A stretch of 64,000 bases of DNA from JACKII01 sp965202745 (GCA_965202745.1 CBDBCB010000019.1:372001-436000), one strand, 5' to 3'; positions 36,935 through 46,226 are shown, counted from the first letter of the stretch. Numbers and translations are program-made. The notes: generated by a model not told the origin, from the sequence alone.

Positions 36935-37567
36935 ATGGCAAACATGGTTCACCAAGGTGACATCCCCGCAGATATCGACTGGGGCGGCGCGGTTGCGATA
37001 GACAGCGAGACAATGGGACTGCGGCCAGGGCGCGACCGCCTGTGCGTCGTGCAATTGTCTGCTGGCGACGGCAACGCCCACCTTGTGCAATTTCCCCGGC
37101 CAGCCAATGGTGCGGAGGCGGACTTTTCCGCTCCCAACCTGCGCGCGTTGCTGCCCGATCCGGATATCGCCAAGATCTTCCACTTTGCCCGCTTCGATGT
37201 TGCGGTGCTGCGCCGCTACCTAGGCATCGATTGCACCCCCATATATTGCACGAAGATCGCGTCCAAACTGGTACGCACCTATACTGACCGGCATGGACTC
37301 AAAGACCTTTGCCGGGAGTTGCTGGGTGTATCCATCGGCAAGGAGCAGCAATCGTCTGACTGGGGCGCGGCTGAACTGAGCCAGGCACAGGTGGACTACG
37401 CGGCTTCCGACGTTTTGCACCTGCACGCATTGCGCGCGCGGTTGGATGAGATGTTGATCCGGGAAGGGCGGGTGGAGATGGCAGAGGCCTGCTTCCAGTT
37501 CCTGCCCACACGCGCCGCCCTGGACCTGGGTGGCTGGGAAGAGATGGATATTTTTGCTCACAAGTGA
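36935..37567 (+). CDS. RNase D-like 3'-5' exonuclease
   Basis: This protein has 210 residues from the ATG at 36935 (AGGA ten bases upstream); an open frame begins further up at 36884 but adds no family sequence. It carries the DEDDy exonuclease motifs: AIDSETMGL (Asp and Glu), FHFARFDVAVL (Asp) and YAASDVLHL (Tyr and Asp). It lacks the HRDC domains of full-length RNase D, matching the short alphaproteobacterial ribonuclease D-like proteins that trim tRNA or other RNA ends. Its position just after a tRNA gene is suggestive only. The 3' end overlaps the proposed kdsD start by 38 bases. Confidence 0.85.
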   Translation: MANMVHQGDIPADIDWGGAVAIDSETMGLRPGRDRLCVVQLSAGDGNAHLVQFPRPANGAEADFSAPNLRALLPDPDIAKIFHFARFDVAVLRRYLGIDCTPIYCTKIASKLVRTYTDRHGLKDLCRELLGVSIGKEQQSSDWGAAELSQAQVDYAASDVLHLHALRARLDEMLIREGRVEMAEACFQFLPTRAALDLGGWEEMDIFAHK

Positions 37568-38555
37568 ACCCAAAGCGGAGCGCAGTGCGCCGGAGGGCTT
37601 TGAGCCGATAGAGATTGCCCGCCGCGTCATGCGGATGGAGAGCGATGCACTTGCCTTGATGGCTGACAAAGTTGGCGAAGAGTTTGCCAAGGCCGTGGAA
37701 TTGCTAGCCGGTATCAATGGCCGCATCATTGTAACCGGCATGGGCAAGAGCGGCCATATCGGCCACAAAATCGCCGCAACCATGGCCTCTACGGGGTCTC
37801 CTGCGCAGTTTGTGCATCCGGCAGAGGCGAGCCACGGCGATCTGGGCATGGTTACGAGTGCCGATGCGCTGCTTGCTCTTTCCAACTCTGGCAATACGGC
37901 GGAACTGGCCGATGTTCTGGCCTATGCCGTCCGTATCGGCATTCCGATCATCGCCATTACCAGCTGCTCAACCAGCACTTTGTCGGATTCTGCGACCGTC
38001 ACCTTGTTGCTGCCCGATGCGCCGGAGGCAGGGTCACTCAAGCTTGCGCCGACAACATCGACCACCATGGCTATGTGCATGGGCGACGCGCTGGCCGTGG
38101 CGCTGCTGGAGCGGCAGGGGTTTTCGCCCACCGATTTCCGCTCGTTGCACCCGGGCGGCACGCTGGGCCGCCGCCTGATGCGGGTGTCGGACATCATGCA
38201 CCGCGCCCCGCCGCTGGTCAGCCCCGACACGCTGATGGACGAGGCGCTGTTGACCATGACTGCCAGCAGCTTTGGTTGCGTGGGTATAGCCGATCAGCGG
38301 GGACGCCTGGCCGGTGTCATTACCGATGGCGACTTGCGGCGTCACATGTCGCTCGATCTGGTCAAGCGTCCGGCTGAAGCAATCATGACCCCCGGTCCCA
38401 AGACTATCCGCCCGGGTGCGCTGGCTGAAGAGGCGCTGGCGATTATGAACGAGAACGCCATTATCAGCTTGTTTGTGGTTGATGATGAAGCGGACGAGCC
38501 GGTGACGATAGGCATTGTGCATGTGCATGACTGCTTACGGGCTGGCATCACGTGA
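37530..38555 (+). CDS. kdsD: Arabinose-5-phosphate isomerase KdsD/KpsF
   Basis: This protein has up to 341 residues. It isomerises ribulose-5-phosphate to arabinose-5-phosphate, the first step of Kdo synthesis for LPS. The SIS domain has VTGMGKSGHIGHKIAATMASTG and LLALSNSGNTAEL, and two CBS domains follow (about 215-335). The start is uncertain: GTG 37530 overlaps the RNase D-like gene, while TTG 37554 would give a more usual N-terminal length. The next gene, lptC, starts in the stop codon (GTGA). Its position upstream of the LPS transport genes is the conserved order. Confidence 0.92.
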   Translation: MAGKRWIFLLTSEPKAERSAPEGFEPIEIARRVMRMESDALALMADKVGEEFAKAVELLAGINGRIIVTGMGKSGHIGHKIAATMASTGSPAQFVHPAEASHGDLGMVTSADALLALSNSGNTAELADVLAYAVRIGIPIIAITSCSTSTLSDSATVTLLLPDAPEAGSLKLAPTTSTTMAMCMGDALAVALLERQGFSPTDFRSLHPGGTLGRRLMRVSDIMHRAPPLVSPDTLMDEALLTMTASSFGCVGIADQRGRLAGVITDGDLRRHMSLDLVKRPAEAIMTPGPKTIRPGALAEEALAIMNENAIISLFVVDDEADEPVTIGIVHVHDCLRAGIT

Positions 38556-39217
38556 CCTCGCCAACGCCTGCCGGTGACAAATTTGCGCGCTTAGTGCGAA
38601 GCCCTGGTTCGGGTGCCCGCAGCGGCCGCGGCTATTCCAGCTTTGTCCGTTCGCTGCGGTTGGTTTTGCCACTGACGACCGGTGCCTTGCTGCTTCTCGC
38701 GGTGATCTGGCCGCAATTCGACTGGCATCACAGTTTCGACGTGAGTGGGTTGCCGAAGTCGATCGATGACGTCGAGTCCCAGGAAATCCGTATGTTTGCC
38801 GCCTGCCTGGTCGGCACGGATGAGGAAGGCCGCCCCTTCACCCTGCTTGCCAAGGAAGCGCACCAGTTGGATGGCGTGCTGAATCGTGTACTTCTAATCG
38901 ATCCCGAAGGGGAGATTGAGTTGGAAGACGGAACCAGGATGAAATTCACCGCTGACGAAGGCGAATATACCCGCGCGACGGAGCAGATGGTGTTCCGCGG
39001 GCATGTGGTGGTCAATCATGGCCTTGGCTATTTGCTGGAAACAGAGATGGCGACCGTCGATGTGCCGAATGCCAGGGCTTTTGGCGACAAGCCGGTATTC
39101 GGCATCGGTCCTTCAGGGAAGCTATCCGGCAGTGGATTTGAGATACTGGACAAGGGAAAAACCGTTAAGGTGTTAGGACGCTCCAAGCTGACCATTTCCG
39201 AAATGCCGAAAAAATAG
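38552..39217 (+). CDS. lptC: LPS export protein LptC
   Basis: This 221-residue bitopic protein has a basic cytoplasmic tail, one transmembrane helix (about 32-53) and a periplasmic beta-jelly-roll (about 80-215). The repeated EIELEDGTRMKFTADEGEY and MVFRGHVVVNHGLGYLLETE strands are typical. It receives LPS from the LptB-driven extractor and passes it to LptA. It starts at GTG 38552, overlapping the kdsD stop. Identity depends on both fold pattern and position between kdsD and lptA, as LptC sequences vary widely. Confidence 0.88.
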   Translation: MTSPTPAGDKFARLVRSPGSGARSGRGYSSFVRSLRLVLPLTTGALLLLAVIWPQFDWHHSFDVSGLPKSIDDVESQEIRMFAACLVGTDEEGRPFTLLAKEAHQLDGVLNRVLLIDPEGEIELEDGTRMKFTADEGEYTRATEQMVFRGHVVVNHGLGYLLETEMATVDVPNARAFGDKPVFGIGPSGKLSGSGFEILDKGKTVKVLGRSKLTISEMPKK

Positions 39218-39222
39218 TCCTG

Positions 39223-40185
39223 ATGCGTCTATTCCTCCTCACTGCCGCGACCTGCCTGCTGGCCGCCATGCCTGGCTGGGCCCAGCTGAATCCGCTGGGC
39301 AATCTGGGTGCTGGCGAGCAGCCAATGGAACTGGAATCGGACGAAGGGCTGGAGCTGCACCAGGACCGGCAAATGGTTGTGGCCAGGGGCAATGTCATCG
39401 TGCGTCAGGGCGATGTGCGCCTGCGTGCCGATACTGTCAGTGCGTCCTACAAGGAAATCGATGGCAAGCGCAGCATCCACCGGGTGGATGCCATCGGTGG
39501 CGTGGTCATCACCACGGCGAAGGAACGTCTGTACGGTGCACACGCGACCTATGATCTGCCGCGCGAGCTGTTTCTGATGAAGGGCAAGAACCTTCGGATC
39601 GAGGCGGAGCAGCAGACCGTCACTGCCAAGGAAAGCCTGGAATATTGGGGCCGCGAAAAGCGCGCGGTCGCCCGGGGTGAGGCAACGGCGATCCAGAACT
39701 CGGACAAGACCACTATCCGCGCCGACGTGATTGAGGCGTGGCTGGCGGCGGTTAATCCGGCAACCGGTTCTGCAACCGTCGCCAAAGCGACGGCGGGGCC
39801 GGAAAATCTCTCCCTTAATGCCGTGCGTGCGTGGGGCAATGTTCTGATCCGCATCACCAACGAAGTGATCCAGGGCGACGAAGGCAGCTACGACGCCGTC
39901 GCCAGGATCGTGACGCTGGAAGGCAATGTCCGCATCACACGCGGGAAGAACCAGCTGAATGGGGCGAAGGCGATCGTCGACATGGAGAAGGGCGTCAGCC
40001 GCTTGGTCGCTGGGCAGGGCAAGCGGGTGCGCTCGATCTTCTATCCAGGCTCTGCCGGTGTTAAGACACCAGGTACAAAACCCGCCGCTGGCAAGCCTGG
40101 AACCACCGGGCCGGCGGTGAAAAAATCGCCGACCGTGGCCAGCAAGTCAGTGGTGCCGCGCCGGCGGCCGACAGCGGGCCGCTAG
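39223..40185 (+). CDS. lptA: LPS periplasmic bridge protein LptA
   Basis: This 320-residue protein has a signal peptide (MRLFLLTAATCLLAAMPGWAQ) and an OstA-type beta-jelly-roll, with LHQDRQMVVARGNVIVRQGDVRLRADTV and VTLEGNVRITRGKNQLNGAKAIVDM as strand repeats. It oligomerises to carry LPS across the periplasm. At 320 residues it is longer than E. coli LptA (185), with an insert in the middle and a basic Pro/Ala/Lys-rich tail (about 270-320). It starts five bases after lptC. Confidence 0.9.
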   Translation: MRLFLLTAATCLLAAMPGWAQLNPLGNLGAGEQPMELESDEGLELHQDRQMVVARGNVIVRQGDVRLRADTVSASYKEIDGKRSIHRVDAIGGVVITTAKERLYGAHATYDLPRELFLMKGKNLRIEAEQQTVTAKESLEYWGREKRAVARGEATAIQNSDKTTIRADVIEAWLAAVNPATGSATVAKATAGPENLSLNAVRAWGNVLIRITNEVIQGDEGSYDAVARIVTLEGNVRITRGKNQLNGAKAIVDMEKGVSRLVAGQGKRVRSIFYPGSAGVKTPGTKPAAGKPGTTGPAVKKSPTVASKSVVPRRRPTAGR

Positions 40186-40207
40186 CATCTCAGGTCCAAC
40201 GGAGAAG

Positions 40208-40957
40208 ATGTTGAAGGTTGTAAAATCCACCGCCGATGAAGGCCTTGTCGCCGAGAATCTGGGCAAGCGGTACAAGCGGCATCCCGTCCTTCATGACGTC
40301 TCGCTGAGGGGGCGGCGGGGCGAGGTGGTGGGCTTGCTGGGTCCCAACGGTGCCGGCAAGACTACCAGCTTCTACATTATTACCGGCCTGGTCCGTCCGG
40401 ACTATGGCACGATCTCACTGGACGGGGAGGATATCACTCACCTGCCCATGTACCGCCGCGCCCGCCGGGGCATTGGCTATCTGCCGCAGGAGCCGTCGAT
40501 CTTCCGCGGCATGACGGTGGAGGCCAATATCCGCTCAGTGCTGGAGGTGACCGAGCGCCGCGCCGACGTGCGGGAAGCTATGCTGGACGACCTGCTGGCG
40601 GAGTTTTCCATCACGCGCCTTCGCAATGCGCCGGCGCTCGCACTTTCCGGCGGCGAGAGGCGGCGGGTTGAGATCGCCCGCGCTTTGGCCGCTCGTCCCA
40701 GTTTTATCCTGTTGGATGAGCCGCTGGCGGGTATCGATCCTATCGCCGTTGGCGAAATTCGCGCGCTGGTCAGTCATCTGAAAAGCCGTGGCATCGGTGT
40801 TTTGATCACCGACCACAATGTGCGGGAGACGCTGGGCTTGGTTGACCGCGCCTATATTCTGCATGATGGCCGCGTATTGATGGAAGGCACGCCGGACGAA
40901 ATAGTTGCTCACGATAGGGTTCGCCAAGTCTATCTGGGCGAAAGCTTTGCCCGGTAA
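40208..40957 (+). CDS. lptB: LPS export ATP-binding protein LptB
   Basis: This 249-residue ATPase provides energy for LPS extraction. Walker A GPNGAGKTTSFY, Q-loop IGYLPQEPSIF, signature LSGGERRRVEIARAL, Walker B FILLDEPLAGIDP and switch His ITDHNVRETL are all present; the LSGGERRR and DHNVRETL forms are specific to LptB. No LptF/LptG genes are nearby. rpoN follows after 78 bases, a widely conserved arrangement. Confidence 0.97.
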   Translation: MLKVVKSTADEGLVAENLGKRYKRHPVLHDVSLRGRRGEVVGLLGPNGAGKTTSFYIITGLVRPDYGTISLDGEDITHLPMYRRARRGIGYLPQEPSIFRGMTVEANIRSVLEVTERRADVREAMLDDLLAEFSITRLRNAPALALSGGERRRVEIARALAARPSFILLDEPLAGIDPIAVGEIRALVSHLKSRGIGVLITDHNVRETLGLVDRAYILHDGRVLMEGTPDEIVAHDRVRQVYLGESFAR

Positions 40958-41035
40958 CCTCATGGGATTTGCCGGATTTTAGGGAAAAGACCGTTATCCT
41001 GGCGGTGCCGCGCTCCGTTACAAGCCGATTGAAAC

Positions 41036-42544
41036 ATGGCACTCGGTATCAGCCAACGTCTCCAGGTTCGCCAGGCTCAAAGCCTGGTGATGACCCCGCA
41101 GCTGCAACAGGCAATCAAGCTTTTGCAGATGTCGAACCTGGAATTATCCACCTATGTGGAGGAGCAGCTGGTCGAAAACCCCATGCTGGATGCGGGTGAG
41201 GCCGGGGGTGCTGATGGCTATGACGACACTCCCGTATTAGAAGCAGAGCCGCGGGGGCGGGATTCTGCCGATGTCCTGGGTGAAGACTCTGGGTTCGGCC
41301 GCCAGATGGAAGCGGCCGACACCGACTATTCCAACGTCTGGGACGACGGGCGGGTCTGGGGCGGCGAAAGCGGCGGCCTGATCTGGGAAAGCCGCGGCGG
41401 TGCAGCCGGTCAGGGTGCGGCGGACGGCCAGGGTTGGGAAGCCTTCGCCGAAAGCCCAACCAGCCTGAGCGAACACCTGGAAGCCCAAATCGGTGAGGAA
41501 TTCCCGGACCCTATCACCCGCCGCGTTGCCATCCTGATTGCCGATCAATTGGACGAGTCCGGTTATTTCATCGGCGACTTTGCCGAGCTGGCCTATCTGG
41601 CCGGCGTCAGCCCGCAGGCGGTCGAAGCCGTTCACCAGCAGTTTCTTCAGTTCGATCCGCCCGGCATCGGGGCCCGCAACCTGGGCGAATGCATGGCGAT
41701 ACAGCTGGCCGACCGGGGTGCGTTGGATGAGGCCATGCAAAGTCTGCTCGACCATTTGAGCCTGATCGCCAAGGGCGATTTCCCGCGCATTGCCCGCCTG
41801 TGTGGCACCAATCTGGCGGGCCTGGCCCGGATGATGGAGCGTCTGAAGACCTGCGTGCCGCGGCCCGCAGGTGCCTTTGACCACGAGCCGGTGGTGACCG
41901 TGATCCCGGACGTGCTCGTGCAACGCCGCGCCGATGGCGGCTGGCATGTGGAATTAAACCCGGAAGCTCTGCCGCAGGTGCTGGCCAACCGCAGCTACTT
42001 CGCTTCGATCCGCAATCAGGCCCGCTCAAAGGAAGCGGTGGAGTTCGTCACTGAGCAATGGCAGTCCGCCAACTGGCTGGTGAAGGCGTTGGACCAGCGG
42101 GCCAACGCCATCCTGAAGACCGCCGTGGCCATTGTCGAAAGCCAGGACCGCTTTTTCGAGGAAGGTATCAGCGGCCTGCGTCCCATGACCCTGAAAGATG
42201 TCGCGGAGGCCATCGGCATGCACGAAAGCACCGTCAGCCGCGTCACCAACGGCAAGTACGCCGCCACGCCCCAGGGGGTGCTGGAGCTGAAGTTCTTCTT
42301 CTCCACCGCTATTGCTAACGCGGGTGGCGAGGATGCGCACTCCGCCGAAGCCGTCCGTCACCGCCTGCGCCAGATGATCGAGGGCGAGACCGCTGCAAAG
42401 GTGCTGTCGGACGAGAAGCTGGTGGAGATGCTGGAAGGGGACGGCATCACTGTCGCCCGCCGAACGGTTGCCAAGTACCGTGAAGCCATGAACATCCCAT
42501 CCTCTTCCCGCCGCCGCCGCTTATTGAATCTGGTAGCCGGGTAG
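41036..42544 (+). CDS. rpoN: RNA polymerase sigma-54 factor RpoN
   Basis: This 502-residue protein has region I (QSLVMTPQLQQAIKLLQMSN) that contacts enhancer-binding proteins, an acidic region II with many Gly/Asp residues (about 55-140), the core-binding domain, the helix-turn-helix near TLKDVAEAIGMHESTVSRVT, and the RpoN box ARRTVAKYREAMNIPSS that reads -24 promoter elements. All key parts are intact. The usual downstream hpf and ptsN genes are absent; instead a repeat-rich gap and a convergent carboxylase gene follow. Confidence 0.96.
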   Translation: MALGISQRLQVRQAQSLVMTPQLQQAIKLLQMSNLELSTYVEEQLVENPMLDAGEAGGADGYDDTPVLEAEPRGRDSADVLGEDSGFGRQMEAADTDYSNVWDDGRVWGGESGGLIWESRGGAAGQGAADGQGWEAFAESPTSLSEHLEAQIGEEFPDPITRRVAILIADQLDESGYFIGDFAELAYLAGVSPQAVEAVHQQFLQFDPPGIGARNLGECMAIQLADRGALDEAMQSLLDHLSLIAKGDFPRIARLCGTNLAGLARMMERLKTCVPRPAGAFDHEPVVTVIPDVLVQRRADGGWHVELNPEALPQVLANRSYFASIRNQARSKEAVEFVTEQWQSANWLVKALDQRANAILKTAVAIVESQDRFFEEGISGLRPMTLKDVAEAIGMHESTVSRVTNGKYAATPQGVLELKFFFSTAIANAGGEDAHSAEAVRHRLRQMIEGETAAKVLSDEKLVEMLEGDGITVARRTVAKYREAMNIPSSSRRRRLLNLVAG

Positions 42545-42570
42545 TGGCATTGGGTCAACCGGAATGTGAC

Positions 42571-42661
42571 CTAAACTTTTATGCGCAAAACTAAACGAAA
42601 CTAAACCGGTTGGCGGCAAAACGGTTTAGGTGCGGTTTATGTCCGGTTTACCCAAAGTTTA
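42571..42661. repeat. Cluster of seven TAAAC motifs, four phased at 11 bp
   Basis: Three CTAAAC copies begin at 42571, 42591 and 42601, and four inverted copies (GTTTA) begin at 42624, 42635, 42646 and 42657, exactly 11 bases apart. CTAAACCG (42601-42608) and CGGTTTAG (42622-42629) form an 8-bp perfect inverted repeat that could fold as a hairpin. The cluster lies in the 239-base gap between the converging 3' ends of rpoN and the carboxylase gene, so it is not an obvious promoter. Phased iterated sites usually bind a protein cooperatively; which protein is unknown. Confidence 0.7.
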
Positions 42662-42783
42662 CCCATAGTGTATCCGATGCTTGCCGCTGATTGTATCGTG
42701 GTACGTCAGCGGTCCACCATTACCTCTACTCTACTCCAAACCCCTTAATTTTCCCTTAACTACGCCCTTAACCACGGCACCAA

Positions 42784-44358
42784 TCACGGCAGGTAAGGCA
42801 TATGCGGCGGCCCAACCTGCCGGGCCAGTATCCGCTGGGCGTCCTCCACGAATTCGCACAGCAACGCCCTGGTCTCGCGCGGGTCGATAATGTCCTGGCC
42901 CGTCGCCTCGGCGGTGCGGAAGGGGGAGGCGATGGCGTTCAGCCGATCCTCGATCTCCTTCTGCTTGGCAGCCGGGTCGTCCGCCGCCTCGATCTCCCGC
43001 CGGTAAGCCGCCGACGCGCCGCCGGCAATATGCATGCTGCCCCAATTGCCGCTTGGCCAGGCATAGCGCTGGTACATGCCGCTTGGCCGGTGATGGCACT
43101 GGCCTGCCACCCCATACATCCGCCCGGTGATCACTGTGCACCAGGGCATGCGCGAGAGGTTGACCATGCTCATCAACCGCGCGCCCGCCCGCTCAATGCC
43201 CTGTTTCTCCATCTCCAGACCCACGTGAAAGCCCGGTTCATCGCAGAGCGAGATCAGCGGCAGATGGAACGTGTCGCAAAGCTGCATCAGGCGCATGACT
43301 TTGCTGCCTGCCGCCACATCGGTGGAGCCACCCTTATGCATCGGATTGTTCGCCATGATCGCCGCCGGATAGCCATTGAACCGGCAAAGCCCGATCATGC
43401 GGGAGCGGCCATAGAGCGGCGAAATCTCAAAGAACGAGCCTTTGTCCACCACCATATCGATCAGCTTGCGCACCTTGTACGGGTGCCGCCGGTCCTTTGG
43501 CATAAAGCCGATCAGGTCTTCCTCAGCCCTGTCCGCCGGGTCGCTGGTATCGCCGCGCGGTGCCATCTCGTGCACGCTCGATGGCAGGTAGCTGAACCAT
43601 TGCCGGATTTGGGCAAAGGCGCCTTTCTCTGACGTCGCCACATTGTCGATACAGCCGGAAATGCGTGTGTGGATCTGATCGCCGCCCAGGTCCTCTTTCT
43701 TGATGTCGACGCCCAGGGCCGCCTTCACCACCGGCGGCCCGCCCGGGAAAATCTGGCTGATGCCTTTCACCATGACGGAGAAATGACTGAGCGGCGCTTC
43801 CACTGCCGGCAGCCCGGCAACCGAACCCAGCACAGCTGCCGCCACCGGCAGGTTCTGCAACATGGCCACATCGTCCCGGCCATAGGAGTTACCGTCAGGC
43901 ACATAAGTCCGGCCCAGCACCTCAAACCCGCGCACGCTGCCGCCCGCGGCATCCAGCAGCCGGACGAACGGCACCTGCCATTCGAGCGCCCGTTGGCTGG
44001 CGCTCATTTCGGAGCCAAGCGCGCCCCTGGCCATACCTGCGCCGGAACCGCCGCGCACCGTAAAATCGCCGGCCGCCACTATCACCTTGCGGCCATCCAC
44101 CTTGGCCTGGCCCTCGACCATGCCCTTCGGCAGAAAGCCGGTCAGTTTGCCGTCCGGCCCGTATTCCGGCTCACCCTGCAGGTGCCGGAACTCCCGGAAC
44201 GAGCCTTCATCCACCATGCCGGCGACCCGTTCACGTGCGGTCAGCTTGCCACCGTCATGGTGCCGCTTGATCCGCTCTTCGCCGCCCATTTTCTGCATCA
44301 GATCGCGGCGGTGGTTCAGCTCGTCGACTTCCGGCTGCCAGGTATTTTGGTCGGTCAT
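42784..44358 (-). CDS. Acyl-CoA carboxylase carboxyltransferase (beta) subunit
   Basis: This protein has 524 residues from ATG 44358, which has GAGGAA upstream; a TTG six codons earlier is less likely. The two crotonase-like halves are clear: the N-terminal half has GKLTARERVAGMVDEGSF, DFTVRGGSGAGMARG and GISQIFPGGPPVVK, and the C-terminal half has FEISPLYGRSRMIG, ANNPMHKGGSTDVAAGSK and CDEPGFHVG. This is the propionyl/methylcrotonyl-CoA carboxylase beta family, which moves carboxyl from biotin to an acyl-CoA. No biotin carboxylase subunit is in the window, so the substrate is open. The gene looks intact, unlike its neighbours. Confidence 0.88.
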   Translation of the reverse strand: MTDQNTWQPEVDELNHRRDLMQKMGGEERIKRHHDGGKLTARERVAGMVDEGSFREFRHLQGEPEYGPDGKLTGFLPKGMVEGQAKVDGRKVIVAAGDFTVRGGSGAGMARGALGSEMSASQRALEWQVPFVRLLDAAGGSVRGFEVLGRTYVPDGNSYGRDDVAMLQNLPVAAAVLGSVAGLPAVEAPLSHFSVMVKGISQIFPGGPPVVKAALGVDIKKEDLGGDQIHTRISGCIDNVATSEKGAFAQIRQWFSYLPSSVHEMAPRGDTSDPADRAEEDLIGFMPKDRRHPYKVRKLIDMVVDKGSFFEISPLYGRSRMIGLCRFNGYPAAIMANNPMHKGGSTDVAAGSKVMRLMQLCDTFHLPLISLCDEPGFHVGLEMEKQGIERAGARLMSMVNLSRMPWCTVITGRMYGVAGQCHHRPSGMYQRYAWPSGNWGSMHIAGGASAAYRREIEAADDPAAKQKEIEDRLNAIASPFRTAEATGQDIIDPRETRALLCEFVEDAQRILARQVGPPHMPYLP

Positions 44359-44545
44359 GGTGGCGCGTTTCCTCAATATTGTCTTGTTGCTGTCAGCCTA
44401 GCGCCGCGTATGTCCGGCGGCAAACCACTGCTTATCCCTTGCTCTGCCCGGCAATCTCGCTTTCAATCCTCTCCCAAAAGCCTGAACGGCGTGAAATACG
44501 GAGGAAACCCACGGCCCCCGGTTCGGCACCGTCATCAAAGGCGGC

Positions 44546-46207
44546 ATGATCGTCGACGGCACCCGCCAGTCCCGCTACAAGGGCGATATCGGCATCACTG
44601 GCGGCGTCATCGCCGAGATCGGGTATATCGACGAGAGCGACGGCGCAAAGGTCATCGACGCCAGCGGCCTGAACGTCGCTCCCAGCTTCATCGACTTGCA
44701 CGCCCAGTTTTTCTGGGACCCGTACTGCACCATCTCGTCCTGGCACGGCATTACCTCTGTTGTCATCGGCAATTGCGGCTTCGGCTTTGCGCCGGTGCGC
44801 GAGGGCGAGCGCGATCAGGCCATGCAATCGATGGTCCGGGTGGAGGCGATCCCGCTCGCCTCTATGCAGGCGGGCATGCCCTGGGACTGGGTGACCTTCC
44901 CGGAATTCCTCGACTCAGTCGAGCGCACGCCCAAGGCCATGAATATCCTGCCTTACGTGCCCATCAGCCCGATGCTGATCTGGGTCATGGGTTTTGAGCG
45001 CGCCAAGGCGGGCGAACGGCCCACGGATGCCGAACACGCCGAACTCTGCCGTTTGGTGCATGAGGCGATGGACGCGGGCGTTTGCGGCTGGTCGGCCCAG
45101 CGCATGGTGCAGCGCGACTTCGACGGCACGCCCATGCCCACCGACGTCATGCACGACGACACCTGCCGCGAGCTGGCCAAGGTGCTGCGCGCCCGCAATG
45201 ACGGCTTCATGCAGATGCTGCTGGTCTCCGGCGACAATGCCCGTGACCGCGCCTTCTATGAAGAAATGGCGGAGACATCCGGCCGCCCGATGATCATGAA
45301 CGTGGTCCAGGCCTTCGACGACCGCCCCCAGGTGCACCGGCGCATCCTGGAATGGCTGAAATCCTGCCGCGAGCGGGGCATTCGCGTGGTCGGCCAGGGC
45401 CTGACCACCGATGCTGGCTTCACCTTCAGCTTCATCGACTGGAACCTGTTCGACGATGCGCCTGCCTGGCTGGATGCAACCCTCGGCACGACGGAGGAGC
45501 GCCGCGCCAAGCTCGCCGATCCCGCCCGCCGCCAGGCGCTGAAGGAGCAATTGCCCAAGGCCGCAACCGGCCCGCTGACCGAGATCGTCATCCTCGGGCC
45601 GCAGTTGGAAAAGAACAAGCAGTGGGAGGACCACACGCTGGCCCTCGCCGCAGAGAAGATGGGCAAGCACCCGGTCGACGTCATGCTGGATATGGCCGTC
45701 GAAGAGAACCTGGAAACCGTGTTCTTCGCCGCCCCGCCAAACGGCAAGGTCGAGCATCTGCGCGAGATCGTGGACGACCCCTACGTGTTGTTCGGCGTTT
45801 CGGACGGCAGCGCGCATACCAAGTTCCTGACGGCTGGCCGCTACCCGACAGAGACGCTCTGCAAGATCGTGCGTGAGCATGAAATGATCAGCCTGGAGGA
45901 GACACACTGGCGGCTGGCGGCACTGCCTGCCCAGTTCGCGGGCTTCCACGGTTGCGGCGTGTTCCAGGTTGGCGCGCCGGCGGATATCGTCTGCTACGAC
46001 TACGAGAACCTGCGCGTGCTGGACGGCGAAATCGCTCACGACCTGCCAGGCGGCGAATGGCGGCGCGTGCAAAAGGCGAGCGGCTACCGCTACGTGCTGA
46101 TCAATGGCGAGGTCACCATTCAGGACTACCAGCAGACCGGCGCCCACTCCGGCCAACTCCTCCGCCACGGCGGCCGTGTCATGCCGCAGGCGATGGCGGC
46201 GGAGTAA
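44546..46207 (+). CDS. N-acyl-D-amino-acid deacylase-like amidohydrolase, probably inactive
   Basis: The open frame of 553 residues matches the D-aminoacylase/amidohydrolase family: GGMIVDGTR, VAPSFIDLH, FWDPYCTISSWHG, VVIGNCGFGFAPV and the C-terminal GAPADIVCYD. Two defects stand out. The metal motif, usually FIDxHTHYDAQ, reads FIDLHAQ (residues 49-54), as if twelve bases were lost after 44701, removing the second His. The first ATG also falls inside the first beta strand, and a good GGAGGAAA site (44500-44507) is too far upstream and not in frame with any start. It is likely a decaying gene. Confidence 0.7.
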   Translation: MIVDGTRQSRYKGDIGITGGVIAEIGYIDESDGAKVIDASGLNVAPSFIDLHAQFFWDPYCTISSWHGITSVVIGNCGFGFAPVREGERDQAMQSMVRVEAIPLASMQAGMPWDWVTFPEFLDSVERTPKAMNILPYVPISPMLIWVMGFERAKAGERPTDAEHAELCRLVHEAMDAGVCGWSAQRMVQRDFDGTPMPTDVMHDDTCRELAKVLRARNDGFMQMLLVSGDNARDRAFYEEMAETSGRPMIMNVVQAFDDRPQVHRRILEWLKSCRERGIRVVGQGLTTDAGFTFSFIDWNLFDDAPAWLDATLGTTEERRAKLADPARRQALKEQLPKAATGPLTEIVILGPQLEKNKQWEDHTLALAAEKMGKHPVDVMLDMAVEENLETVFFAAPPNGKVEHLREIVDDPYVLFGVSDGSAHTKFLTAGRYPTETLCKIVREHEMISLEETHWRLAALPAQFAGFHGCGVFQVGAPADIVCYDYENLRVLDGEIAHDLPGGEWRRVQKASGYRYVLINGEVTIQDYQQTGAHSGQLLRHGGRVMPQAMAAE

Positions 46208-46226
46208 CAACCAAAACCGTCTCATT

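Noticed and set aside
36746..36935. tRNA-Leu as the attachment site of an integrated element
   Set aside because: No integrase and no second copy of the tRNA 3' end were seen in the window.
42571..42661. TAAAC array as a CRISPR array
   Set aside because: The unit is about 5 bases with 10-11 base spacing and there are no unique 30-base spacers or cas genes.
43669..44997. 442-codon forward frame spanning the carboxylase gene and the amidohydrolase start
   Set aside because: It is antisense to a clear carboxyltransferase and runs out of frame into the amidohydrolase; no motif was seen.
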